From contig CAYSQE010000010.1 in NCBI GenBank assembly GCA_964433155.1, positions 1 to 50,062 of the forward strand: DNA of 50,062 nt, in the 5' to 3' direction. This stretch comes from 2-01-FULL-40-13 sp964433155. GTDB taxonomy: Bacteria; Patescibacteriota; Microgenomatia; UBA1406; GWC2-37-13. Shown here one piece after another: positions 49,525 through 50,062 of this stretch. The notes under the pieces were generated by a model. The model was not told the DNA's origin and ran no database searches. It was given only the letters and a program-made list of their open reading frames with translations. The translations under genes and the position numbers were made by a program. The first letter of the stretch is position 1. Every line of letters starts with the position of its first letter.

Positions 49525-49572
49525 TATTTGAACGATTATTCAAATAATAAAGAAGTTTTTAGAAGATGTCAA
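49525..49572 (-). promoter_or_regulatory. Operon promoter and ArsR operator
   Basis: Minus-strand TTGACA (49567-49572), 17-nt spacer and TATTAT (49544-49549). A perfect inverted repeat TATTTGAA-6-TTCAAATA (49525-49546) overlaps the -10 box and the start site, the classical ArsR/SmtB operator form. It ends 2 nt before the ATG. Confidence 0.83.
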
Positions 49573-49613
49573 GGATAATTACTTTAGGCTGTTATAAAGC
49601 TCTAAACTATGCT

Positions 49614-49715
49614 TGCTCGCTAAACTGGGTGCTATAGTTTTGAGCCTCTCGATTTCACTCGAGGTTGTAATTTAGTCGAAGGAATTTTCGAACTTATAGG
49701 TATGGCTCTAGATTT
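49614..49715. repeat. Intergenic repeat family, copy 4
   Basis: GCTCGCTAAACTGGGTG, later GGAATTTTCGAACTTATAGG and CTAGATT. It shares its two main blocks with the copies at 39391, 40353 and 44131 but carries an extra about 45 nt between them. Confidence 0.5.
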
Positions 49716-49785
49716 ATTTTTTAGCTAGGCCAGTATCGTGTATTCCGATTGAGTTGTTTGGCTGCCGGTTTTGTAAAGAAAACTC

Positions 49786-50019
49786 TCATAACGATTTAAA
49801 AAAGTCGTCACGCTGTTTATCTGTGGTCACTTCTACATATTCTCCTTTTTTTATCGCTTCTTTACCTTTTTTTATTGACCATTTCCACCAAGCATCACTG
49901 CCATAGGGTGGTTCTTGCTCAAATTTTTCCAAGATACTAGCTACCATCTTTTCTAGTCTATTCATTCGAGATAGAAGTTCTTTATATGCTGATTGTGATA
50001 AGGTAATTGAATTACTCAT
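49786..50019 (-). CDS. Small antitoxin-like protein
   Basis: A 77-residue protein: an N-terminal coiled helix (YKELLSRMNRLEKMVASILE), SDAWWKWSIKKGKEAIKKGE and a terminal TTDKQRDDFFKSL. This layout resembles CPR antitoxins paired with RelE-like toxins, but no toxin gene follows in the 240 bp before the next feature. TATACT and a 12-bp palindrome lie upstream. Function uncertain. Confidence 0.58.
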   Translation of the reverse strand: MSNSITLSQSAYKELLSRMNRLEKMVASILEKFEQEPPYGSDAWWKWSIKKGKEAIKKGEYVEVTTDKQRDDFFKSL

Positions 50020-50020
50020 G

Positions 50021-50032
50021 TACTTTAAAGTA
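50021..50032. promoter_or_regulatory. 12-bp palindrome upstream of the antitoxin-like gene
   Basis: TACTTTAAAGTA is a perfect palindrome lying between the start codon at 50019 and a TATACT -10 box it overlaps on the minus strand. It could be an autorepression site. Confidence 0.45.
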
Positions 50033-50062
50033 TACCATACATTCCTTGTTAATCTATTTTTA

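Noticed and set aside
1..50062. CRISPR array, tRNA, rRNA or insertion-sequence transposase
   Set aside because: No regular repeat-spacer pattern, cloverleaf, rRNA segment or transposase protein motif was seen; a covariance-model scan was not possible here.

Overview
The window is AT-rich (roughly one third G+C by eye) and densely packed with short genes. It looks like an accessory part of a Candidate Phyla Radiation (Patescibacteria) chromosome, most likely of the Microgenomates group. The reasons are the secreted Cys-rich GPGGC-repeat proteins, a DUF5667 protein, a DUF1189-like protein, the palindromic element that encodes FAKASAG, TrmB-type and MerR-type regulators, and many small toxin-antitoxin, VOC and four-helix-bundle genes. 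This placement is an inference. No rRNA, tRNA, ribosomal protein or replication gene was seen. UGA is used as a stop in many well-supported genes, so the code looks standard.

Layout. 1-5.6 kb: DUF1189-like membrane protein, an unknown gene divergent from a TrmB regulator, a retropepsin-like protein with a DUF5678-like partner, a VIT1/CCC1 metal transporter and a 50-aa membrane protein too short for routine calling. 5.7-8.2 kb: an NPF-motif membrane protein coupled to a large secreted Cys-rich protein, then two small membrane-anchored proteins. 8.4-12.8 kb: a Fic-MerR fusion, two papain-fold-like proteins, a free-standing B3/B4 domain and a methyltransferase. 12.8-15.2 kb: a C39 peptidase-TPR and alpha/beta-hydrolase pair bracketed by an 18-bp direct repeat. 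15.9-17.5 kb: a second NPF plus Cys-rich module on the opposite strand. 17.5-26 kb: oxidoreductase, L,D-transpeptidase, MGMT, cupin, VOC and a 746-aa DUF5667 protein with extreme low-complexity repeats. 26-31 kb: VOC, flavin reductase, RibD/DHFR-like and EamA genes, and an AbiEii-type pair. 32-36 kb: BrnTA, histidine phosphatase, VapBC and ArsR-SRPBCC, with several decayed gene fragments between them. 36-44 kb: small enzymes, VOC proteins, a tandem pair of anchored proteins, a GC-rich DUF1801-like gene and a gene interrupted by an in-frame TGA. 44.2-49.6 kb: a nine-gene, same-strand operon resembling a mercury/thiol system (ArsR, small CC-motif protein, TlpA-like thioredoxin, two Cys-motif membrane proteins, dual-specificity phosphatase with terminal CC, MerA-type reductase, membrane protein, CcdA).

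How the parts fit. The 44-49.6 kb operon joins a metal- or thiol-sensing repressor to membrane thiol carriers, a membrane-tethered thioredoxin with its CcdA electron donor, and a flavin disulfide reductase carrying the MerA C-terminal Cys pair. The two NPF/Cys-rich modules are paralogous and probably supply surface structures; the envelope theme continues with the L,D-transpeptidase, C39 peptidase, hydrolase and anchored beta-rich proteins. A striking global trait is the promoter layout: near-consensus -35/-10 elements or strong -10 boxes lie 5-13 nt upstream of many start codons, which predicts leaderless or near-leaderless mRNAs. A minority of genes instead carry strong Shine-Dalgarno sites.
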